A stretch of 64,000 bases of DNA from Solirubrobacteraceae bacterium. GTDB taxonomy: Bacteria; Actinomycetota; Thermoleophilia; Solirubrobacterales; Solirubrobacteraceae. Location: positions 1-64,000 of the forward strand of contig JAGIBJ010000051.1 in the NCBI GenBank assembly GCA_017744415.1, written 5' to 3'. Positions 51,931 to 60,420 of this stretch are shown piece by piece (positions within the stretch are counted from its first letter, which is position 1; every line of letters begins with the position of its first letter). The notes under the pieces were generated by a model. It did not search any database. It was given only the letters and a program-made list of their open reading frames with translations, and had not been told where the DNA came from. A program made the translations under genes and the position numbers.

Positions 51931-51996
51931 CCAAGTCGTTCTCCTCGTGGTGCAGCCAATCCTGCAACAGGCACCGGACGGAACCGTGATCTCAGT

Positions 51997-52015
51997 CACA
52001 CCGACTGCCGGTGTG
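51997..52015 (-). terminator. Small hairpin after the cytochrome c gene
   Basis: CACACCG / CGGTGTG with a 5-nt loop lies 85 bp past the cytochrome stop and upstream of the riboswitch; no T-tract. It may separate the dnaE2-cytochrome transcript from the riboswitch transcript. The rest of 51931-52099 shows no gene. Confidence 0.35.
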
Positions 52016-52099
52016 GCGCAAACTCGGGCGATCGGTCCGGGTCGAGTGGACGATTGATCGATGCTGGCCCTGACTGGTCAGCGGGTTGCGGAGGCGGTT

Positions 52100-52570
52100 T
52101 CAGCGTCCGGCAACGGCAGTGAGGTAGGCCGCGACGTCGCGTGCGCCGGCCGCGTCGGTGAGGCCTCGGGGCATCTGGCCGTTGCCGCGTGCGCGACCGT
52201 TGGTGACGGCGTCGATGACGACGTCGAACTTGGGCGGGAGGGCGTCGAAGTTCGGGCCGATCGTGGAGGCCGCGCGGGCGTCGGAGAGCGTGTGGCACTT
52301 CTTGCAGAAGTCGCTGAAGATCTGGCGGCCGCGGATCTGTGCGTCGTCGAGCACCACGCCGGTGTGGCTCTTGTGGAGCCGGTCGCCGCGGCTGAAGTGG
52401 ATCGTCGCGAACGGGATCGCGATGAGCAGGGAGAGCACCGCCGTCGCGAGCGCCAGCCACACGAATCGCGGCCACGGCTCGTCCTCTGCTCGCGCTCGCG
52501 GGCGCGTGCCATAGGCGACGACACCTCCGGCGAGGAGGGCGAGCCAGAGGAACCCGAGGGCGACGAACAC
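52100..52570 (-). CDS. Membrane-anchored c-type cytochrome
   Basis: About 156 residues contain two membrane helices (VFVALGFLWLALLAGGVVAYG and FVWLALATAVLSLLIAIPFATI). An outside class I cytochrome c domain follows: GRQIFSDFCKKCHTLSDARAASTIGPNFDAL (CxxCH haem site), and QMPRGLTDAAGARDVAAYLTAV with the distal Met ligand. It passes electrons at the outer membrane face, perhaps to a terminal oxidase. GTG 52570 begins directly with the first helix. A TTG at 52636 would add 22 residues and overlap the end of dnaE2, so the true start is uncertain. Confidence 0.83.
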   Translation of the reverse strand: MFVALGFLWLALLAGGVVAYGTRPRARAEDEPWPRFVWLALATAVLSLLIAIPFATIHFSRGDRLHKSHTGVVLDDAQIRGRQIFSDFCKKCHTLSDARAASTIGPNFDALPPKFDVVIDAVTNGRARGNGQMPRGLTDAAGARDVAAYLTAVAGR

Positions 52571-52613
52571 CGCCGGGAGCCTAGGGAACCGGCGATCAAG
52601 GAGGTGCAGTCGG

Positions 52614-55600
52614 TCAGCGGCGGCGGCCTTGGGCAAAGGACATGACAGGCGGGGCGACGGCGCGGAACTCGGCGGCTTCCTCGGCGACCTGCTCGTCGGC
52701 GGCGGCCGGGGCTTCGGCGGGCGCCTCGGAGGGGCGCTGCGGCATGCGCCGGGCTTCGCCCTCGGCCTTGCGGGCGAGGCCGGCTTCGAGCGGGATCTGC
52801 TCGACGGCGGGGCGGCGCGGCGCGAACTCCGCCCCGAGGCCTTCTAGCCGCTCGACGACGATGTTGATCGCGCCGCCCGCGGCGGCGTGTCGTTCGAGGC
52901 GGCCGGTCGCGACGATCAGCGGCTCGGAGCGCACCACGAGCCGGTGGCGGGCGGCGACGGGCGGCGGGACGACGAGGTTGGTGGTACCCGACTCGTCTTC
53001 GATGAGCATGAACGTGACGCCCTTGGCAGTGCCAGGGCGCTGGCGCGCGACGACGAATCCGGCGATCGTGACCTGACTGCCGTGCCGGACGGTCTGCAGC
53101 TGCTGGGCGGTGACGGCACGGCGCTGCTCGAGGCGGCGGCGCAGGAGTGCCATCGGGTGCTTGGAGGTCGTGAGGCCGGTGGTGGCGTAGTCGGCGAGCA
53201 TCTGCTGCCAGAGGCCGACGGGCGCGAGCGGCGGCGCATCGGGCAGGTCGAGCGGGAGCGCGAGCTGGGTGGCGCCGCGCACCTGCACCGTGGGCTGGGC
53301 GACGCCGAGCTGCCAGAGCGCCTGGCGGCGATCGCCATGCGCGAGCGCATCGCACGCCCCCGACCAGGCGAGCTGATCGAGCGCGGCCCGCCCGGCGCCG
53401 GCGCGCGCCGCGAGATCCGAGAGCGAGCGGAAGGCCCCACCCCGCTCCCGCTCGCTCACGAGCGCCCGCACCTCGGCCTCGCGCACGCCGAGCACGTAAC
53501 CAAGCCCGATCCGCACGGCGCCGGACGGCTCCATCGTGCAGCCGACATCGCTCGCGTTGATCTCGGGCGCGAGCACCGTGATGCCGCGGCGCTGAGCCTC
53601 GTGGACGAGCGTGTCGGGCGGGTAGAAGCCCATCGGCTGCTCATCCAGGAGCGAGCAGAGGAATTCGGGGCCGTAATGCACGCGCAGCCACGTGGATTGG
53701 TAGGCGAGCACCGCGAAGGCGGCGGAGTGCGCCTTGGGGAAGCCGAAGCCGGAGAACCCGAGCACCTTGCGGAAGATCTCGTGGGCGAGCTCCTCGGTCA
53801 CATCGGGGTGGGTGCGCAGCGCGCCCTGCACGAACTGCGCTTCGTGCGCCTTGAGCGCCGCCTCGCTGCGTTTGCGACTCATCGCGCGCCGCAGCGATTC
53901 GGCTTGACCGGCCGAGTAGCCGGCGAACGCCTGCGCGACCTCGAGCACCTGGTCCTGGAAGATGATCGTGCCAAGCGTTTCGTCGAGCGGGCCCTTCAGC
54001 GACGGGTGTTCGTAGGGGATCTCGTAGGACGGGTCGAGGCGCCGTCGCTGGCGCCGCTCGATGTACGGGTTCACCGCGCCGCCAACGATCGGGCCGGGCC
54101 GCACGATCGCGACCTGCACGGTGAGGTCGTCGAGGTTCTCGGGGCGGGTGCGCATGAGCGACCCCATCTGCGCGCGCGACTCGATCTGGAAGACGCCCAT
54201 CGTGTCGGCCACCTGGATCGCGTCGTACACCTCGGGATCGTCGAAGGGGATCCGCGAGAGGTCGATCTCCTGCTGGCGGGTACGGGCGATGAGATCGACC
54301 GACCGCTCGACGCAGCTGAGCATCCCGAGCCCGAGCAGGTCGATCTTCAGGAAGCCGGCGTCGCCGCAGGAGTCCTTGTCCCACTGCAGCACCTGCCGGC
54401 CCTCCATGGCGGTCGGCACGATCGGGCAGCAGCCGCTGACGGCCTCGGTGGCGATGATCATGCCGCCGGGGTGCTGGCCGAGGTGCCGCGGCAGGCTCTG
54501 CGCCTCGCGGGCGAGCCGGCAGAGCCAGGCCCAGCGCCCTTGGGTGTGGCGACCACTGCCGAGCGCGAGATCGACATCCTCCTCGATGTGGTCGACACTC
54601 CAGCCGTCGCTCGCCTGCGCCACGCGCGCCACCTCCGCCGACGGCAGCCCGAGCGCGACGCCGAGTTCGCGGATCGCCCCGCGTGCCCGGAACCCGGGGT
54701 GCGTGGCGACGAGGGCGGTGTGGGTGCGGCCGTAGCGCTCGTGGATGCGAGGGATCAGCACCTCGCGGATGTCGCGCGGGAAGTCGAGGTCGATGTCGGG
54801 GAAGGCGGTGAGCTCCTCGTTGAGGAAGCGCCCGAGGAGCAGGTCGTTGGCGATCGGGTCGACGTGCGAGAGGCCCGTGAAGTAGCAGACGATCGACGAG
54901 ACCGAGGACCCTCGCCCGCGGCCTGGCGGCAGCAGCGAGCGGGCGCTCGACGCACCGCGTACCTCGTGGGCCACCTCGCGCGCGAGCTCGAGCACGTCGC
55001 GGTGGAGCACGAAGAACCCGGCGAGCTTGTGGCGGTCGATGATGCGCAGCTCGTCCTCGAGCCGGCGGCGGGCCTCGGCCTCGTTGCGGCTCCCGGGCGG
55101 GTAGCGATCGGCGAACACCGCCTCGCAGGCCTCGGCGAGCGTGCGGAGCATCGTGGGATCGTCGGCGCCGGGGTAGCGGTAGCCGAGATCGCGCGTGAGA
55201 TCGAAGGCGGTGCAGCGCTCGGCGATGTGGACCGACTCGGCCAGGGCCTCCTCGAGTCCTTGGAACCGCCGCGCCATCACCTCCGGGGAGACGAGGACGT
55301 GGCTGTGGTTGCCGCGGCGCAGCGCCTCGCTGGCATCGAGGCTGAGCCGGTGACGGGCGGCGACGAACGCATCCTGCAGGTAGGCACGCCGCCGATCGTG
55401 GGCGTGCACGTTGCCGCTGACGACGACCGGTACGCCGAGCTGGCGGGCAAGCCGACGCCGGCCGCGGATGCGGGTGCGATCGTCGCGGGCGTAGGGCCGC
55501 TGGAGCTCGATCCGCAGGCGATCAGGGCCGAACGCCTCATGGAGCAGGCCGAGCCGAGCCGGATCCTCGATGCCGTGCGTGGCGCAGCCGCTCAGGCAGA

Positions 55601-56108
55601 TCAGCCCCTCGGCGTGCTCGGCCACCTCCTGGAGGGTGACCGACGGCTCGGTGCGCTCCCGCTGCGGGTGGTCGCGCGTGTGGGCGTGGGCGCGGGTGAG
55701 GAGTTCGCAGAGGTTGCGCCAGCCCGCGCGACTCTCGACGAGCAAGGTGAGATGGTCGTCGCATTCCGGGGCGGAGATGCCGCGGACGACGGAGCCGCGC
55801 GCGAGGCCGGCCGTGGCGGGCCCGCCGTACGCGGCATAGCGGTGGACGGCCGGCTCGGGGGTACGACGGACGGTGACCTCCGCCCCGTGGATCGCGGCGA
55901 TCCCGGCAGCGCGGGCGGCGTGCGCGAACTCCATCGAGCCGGCGACCGAGTCGTGGTCGGTGAGCGCGAGCGCGAGGTGCCCCAGATCGCGCGCCTGCTC
56001 GGCCAGTTCGGCGGGCAGCGACGCGCCGTCGAGGAAGGAATAGGCCGAGTGCGCGTGGAGCTCGGCGTAGGGCGTGCGATCCGCACGGTGGGGGGTCCGC
56101 TCCAGCAT
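52614..56108 (-). CDS. dnaE2: Error-prone DNA polymerase III alpha subunit DnaE2
   Basis: The 1,164-residue translesion polymerase of the SOS mutasome has a PHP domain (YAELHAHSAYSFLDGASLPAELAEQA, residues ~15-40; ALTDHDSVAGSMEF), the palm/thumb region with GRGSSVSSIVCYFTGLSHVDPI (~405) and the catalytic Asp pair in FPDIDLDFPRDIREVLIPRIHERYG (~440). FLKIDLLGLGMLSCVE (~585), FQDQVLEVAQAFAGYSAGQAESLRRAMSRKR (~720), the FGFPKAHSAAFAVLAYQSTWLR block and a C-terminal OB domain (GSQVTIAGFVVARQRPGTAKGVTFMLIEDESG) follow. The tail after ~1,080 is Glu/Ala-rich. ATG 56108 sits one base after a perfect LexA palindrome. ImuB-like and DUF6504 genes lie 7.4 kb away on the same strand. Confidence 0.95.
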   Translation of the reverse strand: MLERTPHRADRTPYAELHAHSAYSFLDGASLPAELAEQARDLGHLALALTDHDSVAGSMEFAHAARAAGIAAIHGAEVTVRRTPEPAVHRYAAYGGPATAGLARGSVVRGISAPECDDHLTLLVESRAGWRNLCELLTRAHAHTRDHPQRERTEPSVTLQEVAEHAEGLICLSGCATHGIEDPARLGLLHEAFGPDRLRIELQRPYARDDRTRIRGRRRLARQLGVPVVVSGNVHAHDRRRAYLQDAFVAARHRLSLDASEALRRGNHSHVLVSPEVMARRFQGLEEALAESVHIAERCTAFDLTRDLGYRYPGADDPTMLRTLAEACEAVFADRYPPGSRNEAEARRRLEDELRIIDRHKLAGFFVLHRDVLELAREVAHEVRGASSARSLLPPGRGRGSSVSSIVCYFTGLSHVDPIANDLLLGRFLNEELTAFPDIDLDFPRDIREVLIPRIHERYGRTHTALVATHPGFRARGAIRELGVALGLPSAEVARVAQASDGWSVDHIEEDVDLALGSGRHTQGRWAWLCRLAREAQSLPRHLGQHPGGMIIATEAVSGCCPIVPTAMEGRQVLQWDKDSCGDAGFLKIDLLGLGMLSCVERSVDLIARTRQQEIDLSRIPFDDPEVYDAIQVADTMGVFQIESRAQMGSLMRTRPENLDDLTVQVAIVRPGPIVGGAVNPYIERRQRRRLDPSYEIPYEHPSLKGPLDETLGTIIFQDQVLEVAQAFAGYSAGQAESLRRAMSRKRSEAALKAHEAQFVQGALRTHPDVTEELAHEIFRKVLGFSGFGFPKAHSAAFAVLAYQSTWLRVHYGPEFLCSLLDEQPMGFYPPDTLVHEAQRRGITVLAPEINASDVGCTMEPSGAVRIGLGYVLGVREAEVRALVSERERGGAFRSLSDLAARAGAGRAALDQLAWSGACDALAHGDRRQALWQLGVAQPTVQVRGATQLALPLDLPDAPPLAPVGLWQQMLADYATTGLTTSKHPMALLRRRLEQRRAVTAQQLQTVRHGSQVTIAGFVVARQRPGTAKGVTFMLIEDESGTTNLVVPPPVAARHRLVVRSEPLIVATGRLERHAAAGGAINIVVERLEGLGAEFAPRRPAVEQIPLEAGLARKAEGEARRMPQRPSEAPAEAPAAADEQVAEEAAEFRAVAPPVMSFAQGRRR

Positions 56109-56109
56109 G

Positions 56110-56127
56110 TGCGAACATATGTTCGCA
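56110..56127. promoter_or_regulatory. LexA/SOS box upstream of dnaE2
   Basis: TGCGAACATATGTTCGCA is a perfect 18-bp palindrome matching the actinobacterial LexA consensus CGAACnnnnGTTCG. It ends one base from the dnaE2 ATG, so LexA would cover the transcription start, and there is no space for a Shine-Dalgarno site. Confidence 0.9.
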
Positions 56128-56322
56128 TGGCATCCGGGGGGCGTCCACTCACACCATCCGGTTGGACCATCGATCGCTACCCGCCTGGCGCGTCCCCACT
56201 TTGGGCGGACGTCGCCAGATTTGTCCCACAACCTTCCGAATCATCCGTTAGCTTGGTCACACCGCGGGCGGAGTTCGCCTCCAGCCAAGTCCCACTGCAC
56301 CGCTCAGAAAGGTCCCGCGCGC

Positions 56323-56964
56323 ATGTCCATTCGCTCTCTTGCTCTCGGTACTCGCCGAGGGCACTTCGTCGCGTTCGCGACGGCGCTCTTCGTCCTGCTC
56401 CCGGTTTCGCTTGCCGGCGCCGCCTGCCCGCTCACGCCGACCAAGCAGGCCTTTGCGCCGTGGGGCGACACCGCGGAATACGCCCAGGTGCCTGGTGGCT
56501 CGTTCGAGCAGGGCGGTGCAGGATGGACCTTCATCAGCGCCAACATCACCGCCGGCAACGACCCCTTCAACGTTGTCTCGGGCCGGAACTCCGCGGCACT
56601 CGGCAGCGGCTGGGGATCCCTGGCAGCGACGGCGATCTCGCCGGAGTTCTGCGTCGACAAGTCGCACCCGTACTTCCGCTTCATGCTGAAGCCGCAGGGC
56701 GCAGTGGGTGCGCTCGCGACCTTCATCATCTACCGCAACACGGCGGGCAATCTCGTGCGCCAGATCCTCGGCTCGAAGATCGCGACGAACATCCTGCCGG
56801 GCAACTGGCGGCCCTCGGAGCTCAATCCGCTCTCGGTCAACATCCCGCTCCTCGAAGCGGGTGGCACGGCCACCGTGCAGCTCGGTTTCATCTCGCCGCT
56901 GAGCTTCAACGGGCCGGCGTACTTCATCGACAACGTCCTTGTCGACCCCTATCGCCGGGGATGA
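56323..56964 (+). CDS. Exported hypothetical protein
   Basis: The 213-residue secreted protein has a signal peptide (FVAFATALFVLLPVSLAGAAC, residues ~16-36). A single ~175-residue beta-sandwich-like domain follows: VPGGSFEQGGAGWTFISANITAGNDPFNVVSGRNSAALGSGWGSLAATAISPEFCVDKSHPYFRFML. The pattern of a bound-edge loop, a 'GWGSLAAT' strand and a terminal AYFIDNVLVDPY strand recalls carbohydrate-binding or discoidin-type folds, but no family can be named. Start ATG 56323 is preceded by AAAGG at 9 nt; the in-frame region further upstream crosses the dnaE2 promoter and is rejected. Two Cys near the N-terminus and mid-domain may pair. Confidence 0.72.
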   Translation: MSIRSLALGTRRGHFVAFATALFVLLPVSLAGAACPLTPTKQAFAPWGDTAEYAQVPGGSFEQGGAGWTFISANITAGNDPFNVVSGRNSAALGSGWGSLAATAISPEFCVDKSHPYFRFMLKPQGAVGALATFIIYRNTAGNLVRQILGSKIATNILPGNWRPSELNPLSVNIPLLEAGGTATVQLGFISPLSFNGPAYFIDNVLVDPYRRG

Positions 56965-57181
56965 CGAACGTCCGCTCCCTGGTCGGGGGCGGGTATGGAC
57001 GGTTGCGGCGGTTGCGCTTGTGCGCTGAGTCCGCGACGATGCGACACGCAGCGTCGAGGCGCAAGGATCGGCCGATTTCGCGATTCGAGGTCAACTTTTG
57101 GCCCCCAGCTGACGATCCAATAGGCGAACTCGTTCGCCCTAGGTCCCTCGCCCTCCACCTCACCCACGTACTGACCACCGC

Positions 57182-58948
57182 ATGGTCTCCGTAGTCACCG
57201 ATTTCGACGGCGCCGCAGCGACGGCGGCTGATCGCCTGCTCGAAGACTCCTGGGAGGGTCGGAAGCAGCGACTCAGCTCGCGTGAGCTGAAGGCCGAGCT
57301 CGGCATCACGATCTCCTTCCTGATCGTGGCCACCGTGCTCGCCGTGCTGTCGCCACCGACGCATGCCTCGGTCGCGCTCACGGCTGCCCTCGCGGGCGCC
57401 TTCGCGATCGCGAGCCGCATCGAGTTCCCCGTCGGGGCCGGCCACGCCGTCCCCACCCAGCTCTTCCTCATCCCCCTGCTGCTGCTCGGGCCACCGGGCC
57501 TCGTGCCGCTCGTGGTGCTCGCCGCGCTCGCCACGGCCGTCGTCTTCGACTGGCTCGCCAAGCGCACGCGCCTGGAGCGGCTGGTCGAGACGGGCGGCGA
57601 CGCCTGGCACTCGATCGGCCCGGCCATGGTCTTCGTGATCGCCGGCCACCCCGGCCCGGATGAAGCTGCCTGGTGGCTCTACGTGATCGCGTTCATCGCG
57701 CAGGTCACGTGCGAGATCATGTCGGCGACCCTGCGCGAGTGGCTCACGCTCGGCATCCCGCCGCAGCTCCAGCTCCGGATCCTGGGCATCGTCTGGTCGA
57801 TCGACGTGCTCCTCACGCCCGCAGCGGTCGTCGCTGCGGCCGCGACGGGCGCCCGCTCGATCCCGGCAGCTCCCCTCGCCATGCTCGGCGTCGCTGCGGT
57901 GCTCGCCGTGATCGCCCGCGATCGCAACCAGCGCATCGATCAGGCCCACGCACGCCTCGAGGCCCTCCACCGGGAACGCAGCCGACTGCAGATCGCCGTC
58001 TACCGCATCGGTGACGCCTTCGCGAGCAAACTCGACCTCGACGCCCTCCTCACCATCACCACCCGTGCGGCCGTCGAGGCTCTCGATGCCGATGGTGGCC
58101 GCGGTTCGGCCTACCAGGGGCAAGGCCGCAAGCTCGTGCGCCGCGCGACCGTGCACGAGGATCTCGAGATCGAGCCCGCCCTGCGCGCCGCGGAAGACAC
58201 CGCCGTCGCGCTCGGCTCCGCGACGACCGCGATGGTCGACGGCGTGTGGGCGCTCGCCTGCCCGATCGCCGAGCCCGGAGTGGGTGAGTCGCACGGCATG
58301 ATCGTCCTCGCACGCCGCGCCAGCGCGTTCGCCGATGAGGAGCGCGACCTGCTCCGCCACCTCTGCGAGCAGGCCGGCGTCGCCGCCGGCAACAGCCAAC
58401 GCCACGAGGCGCTGCACCGCCAGGCCCTCACCGACGAGCTCACGGGCCTCGCGAACCACCGTCGCCTGCAGGAGCTTCTCGCGCAGGGCGCCGAGCGCCA
58501 CCAAAGCGCCGGTACGGCGCTCGCGCTCATCCTCTTCGACCTCGACAACTTCAAGCAGGTCAACGACACCCGCGGCCACCAGACTGGCGACCACGTGCTC
58601 CGCATGGTCTCCGACACGCTGCGCGATTGCTGCCGCGCCGGCGACGAGCCGGCCCGCTACGGCGGCGAGGAGCTCGCGATCGTCGTGCAGGGTGCCAGCT
58701 TCGACGAGGTGCTCCAGCTCGCCGAGCGGGCGCGCGCATCGGTCGCCGCGCTCGAGCTCGTCGACATGGAAGGCCACGATCTCTCCGTCTCGACGTCGGT
58801 CGGCGTGGCCGAGCTCGGGCCGTCGGTGAAGACGGTGACGGCGCTCATCGCCGAGGCCGATAGCGCGCTCTACGAAGCCAAGCACGCCGGCAAGAACTGC
58901 GTGCGCTTCGGCCCGGGCTCCGATCACCCGCAGCTGGTGCGCGCGTGA
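57182..58948 (+). CDS. Membrane GAF-GGDEF diguanylate cyclase
   Basis: The 588-residue protein has an N-terminal membrane region of about six helices (~40-260, MASE-like), a short coiled segment (ARLEALHRERSRLQIAVYRIGDAF), a GAF domain (~280-405) and a GGDEF domain (~415-585). The GGDEF part has LTDELTGLANHRRLQELL, LFDLDNFKQVNDTRGHQTGD and YGGEELAIVV near residue 494: the active-site box is GGEEL instead of GGEEF. A RAGD inhibitory I-site stands five residues before it. It should make c-di-GMP in response to a cytoplasmic or membrane signal. A small exported protein gene overlaps its stop codon. Confidence 0.9.
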   Translation: MVSVVTDFDGAAATAADRLLEDSWEGRKQRLSSRELKAELGITISFLIVATVLAVLSPPTHASVALTAALAGAFAIASRIEFPVGAGHAVPTQLFLIPLLLLGPPGLVPLVVLAALATAVVFDWLAKRTRLERLVETGGDAWHSIGPAMVFVIAGHPGPDEAAWWLYVIAFIAQVTCEIMSATLREWLTLGIPPQLQLRILGIVWSIDVLLTPAAVVAAAATGARSIPAAPLAMLGVAAVLAVIARDRNQRIDQAHARLEALHRERSRLQIAVYRIGDAFASKLDLDALLTITTRAAVEALDADGGRGSAYQGQGRKLVRRATVHEDLEIEPALRAAEDTAVALGSATTAMVDGVWALACPIAEPGVGESHGMIVLARRASAFADEERDLLRHLCEQAGVAAGNSQRHEALHRQALTDELTGLANHRRLQELLAQGAERHQSAGTALALILFDLDNFKQVNDTRGHQTGDHVLRMVSDTLRDCCRAGDEPARYGGEELAIVVQGASFDEVLQLAERARASVAALELVDMEGHDLSVSTSVGVAELGPSVKTVTALIAEADSALYEAKHAGKNCVRFGPGSDHPQLVRA

Positions 58949-59406
58949 TCGCACGCCGTGGGCCGCTGGCCCTCCTGCTCGCTGCCGGACTGCTCTCGCC
59001 GCTCGCGGTGGGCACTGGCCAGGCCGCTGCGCCCGGCAAGGTGAAGGTCGGCGTCGATCAGGCCACGAACGTGAGCTTCTCGGTTACCGGCCGCATGATC
59101 GACGTGCGTCTGCGCCCGAGCGGCGACGGCGTCCCGAACCCGCTCGTGCAGCAACTCTCGAACGCCAGCATCGCCGTAGCTTGCCGCGGGCGCAGCCCGA
59201 AGCACGGGCGCTACGTGGTCGGTGAGATCGAGACGTCGTGGCCGAAGGACTCCGATCTCATGCGCACCCGTCTCTCGCGCGATGGCTCGGCCCGGATGCA
59301 GTGGTGCGTGCTCGAGCAGATCGATGGCACCGATATCGCCGTGACGCGCAAGATGCGCACGCCGAAGCCCGTCGCACCCGACGCCCCGGCGTCGGCGACG
59401 CCGTAG
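58945..59406 (+). CDS. Small exported hypothetical protein coupled to the GGDEF gene
   Basis: The 153-residue protein starts at a GTG that overlaps the GGDEF stop codon (GTGA). It has a signal peptide (RRGPLALLLAAGLLSPLAVGTGQAAA). The ~120-residue domain has KVGVDQATNVSFSVTGRMIDVRLRP, two Cys (VACRGRS and MQWCVLEQ) likely to form a disulfide, and a Pro/Ala-rich end. I recognise no family. Tight coupling suggests it acts with the cyclase, perhaps as a periplasmic or surface partner that tunes the membrane sensor region. Confidence 0.75.
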   Translation: MIARRGPLALLLAAGLLSPLAVGTGQAAAPGKVKVGVDQATNVSFSVTGRMIDVRLRPSGDGVPNPLVQQLSNASIAVACRGRSPKHGRYVVGEIETSWPKDSDLMRTRLSRDGSARMQWCVLEQIDGTDIAVTRKMRTPKPVAPDAPASATP

Positions 59407-59414
59407 AACGGCCT

Positions 59415-59442
59415 GCGGCGCGAGCCCGAAGGCCCGCGCCGC
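59415..59442 (+). terminator. Hairpin after the GGDEF-exported protein pair
   Basis: GCGGCGCGaGCC / GGCcCGCGCCGC with loop CGAA (one A-C mismatch), 8 bp after the stop codon. No T-tract. Convergent with the ABC exporter. Confidence 0.55.
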
Positions 59443-59468
59443 GCGCAAGGTGGAAGCGGGCTGAGCCT

Positions 59469-59561
59469 GCGGACTGCGTCCGAAGCTCAGTCGCTGAGGC
59501 GCGGACTGCGTCCGAAGCTCAGTCGCTGAGGCGCGGACTGCGTCCGAGGCTCAGTCGCCGA
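59469..59561. repeat. 32-bp tandem repeat, 2.9 copies, at the 3' end of the ABC permease gene
   Basis: Copies at 59469-59500 and 59501-59532 are identical; the third, 59533-59561, has two or three changes and contains the stop codon and last codons of the permease. Each copy holds two mini stems, CGGAC/GTCCG and CTCAG/CTGAG. The downstream copies appear to be tandem duplications of the gene's own 3' end. Confidence 0.85.
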
Positions 59562-60420
59562 TCGAGCGCTGGTAGGCGCGGATGGCGAGCGGGGCCGTGA
59601 TCACGATGATCAGGACGGTCCAGATGAGCGTGTACGCGATCGAGTGGTGCAGCGGCCACGGCGCATCGGCCGGCACGACGGTGCCGGGGTTGTTGAACAG
59701 CTCGCGCAGCGCGTTGGCAACGGAGCTGATCGGGTTCCACTCGGCGATCGTCTTGAGGATGCCCGGGAGCGTGCTCGTCGGCACGAACGTCGAGGCCACG
59801 AACGTGAGCGGGAAGATCGCGACGAACGCCACGCCCTGCACGGCCTCGGGAGTGCGCACGAGGCTGGCGAGGAGCACGCCGATCCAGATCATCGCGAACG
59901 TGAACGCGAGCATCAGCGCGTAGGCCGCGATCGTGTCGAAGAAGCTTCCCCGCGGCTGCCAGCCGACGATGAGCCCCGTAAGCGACATCAGCACGATCGG
60001 GATCGCCGCGCGGATGAGGTTGGCGAGTGAGTGTCCGGCAAGCACCGAGCCACGCGCGATCGGCAGCGAGCGGAAACGATCCATCGCGCCGTTGTTGAAG
60101 TCGGCGGCGAGCGCCATCGCGACGCCGAAGACGCCGAACGACAGCGTCTGGGCGAAGATGCCGCCCATCAGGAACTCGCGGTACGCGCCGGGGTCGTCTT
60201 CGGCACCGGGGATCGCGATCGCGCCGCCGAACACGTAGGCGAACAGCAGCACGAACATGATCGGTTGGAACGTCGCGTCGGCGAGCGCCTCCGGCTGGCG
60301 GCGCATGTGCTTGAGCCCGCGCTTGGCGATCACCCACGTGTCGTGGACCGGGCGCGAGCGCTCGTCGTGGCTCGGCTCCATGTCAGTCGTGGCGGGTTCG
60401 GCGATGGACGTGGCGCTCAT
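59551..60420 (-). CDS. ABC-2 type exporter permease (DrrB-like)
   Basis: The 289-residue protein has about six membrane helices and the ABC-2 family pattern: QPEALADATFQPIMFVLLFAYVFGGAI (~40-66), GGIFAQTLSFGVFGVAMALAADFNNGAMDRFRSLPIARGSVLAGHSLANLI (~90-140), and FPLTFVASTFVPTSTLPGILKTIAEWNPISSVANALRELF (~205-245). DrrB-type permeases export drugs or lipids with a DrrA ATPase. It overlaps the ATPase stop codon (ATGA) and ends inside a 32-bp tandem repeat. The N-terminus is acidic and soluble. Confidence 0.92.
   Translation of the reverse strand: MSATSIAEPATTDMEPSHDERSRPVHDTWVIAKRGLKHMRRQPEALADATFQPIMFVLLFAYVFGGAIAIPGAEDDPGAYREFLMGGIFAQTLSFGVFGVAMALAADFNNGAMDRFRSLPIARGSVLAGHSLANLIRAAIPIVLMSLTGLIVGWQPRGSFFDTIAAYALMLAFTFAMIWIGVLLASLVRTPEAVQGVAFVAIFPLTFVASTFVPTSTLPGILKTIAEWNPISSVANALRELFNNPGTVVPADAPWPLHHSIAYTLIWTVLIIVITAPLAIRAYQRSIGD

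Noticed and set aside
52887-57194. 1,435-codon open frame on the plus strand
   Set aside because: It lies opposite dnaE2 and then runs through the LexA box and the exported-protein gene in the wrong frame. Long antisense frames are expected at this GC content.
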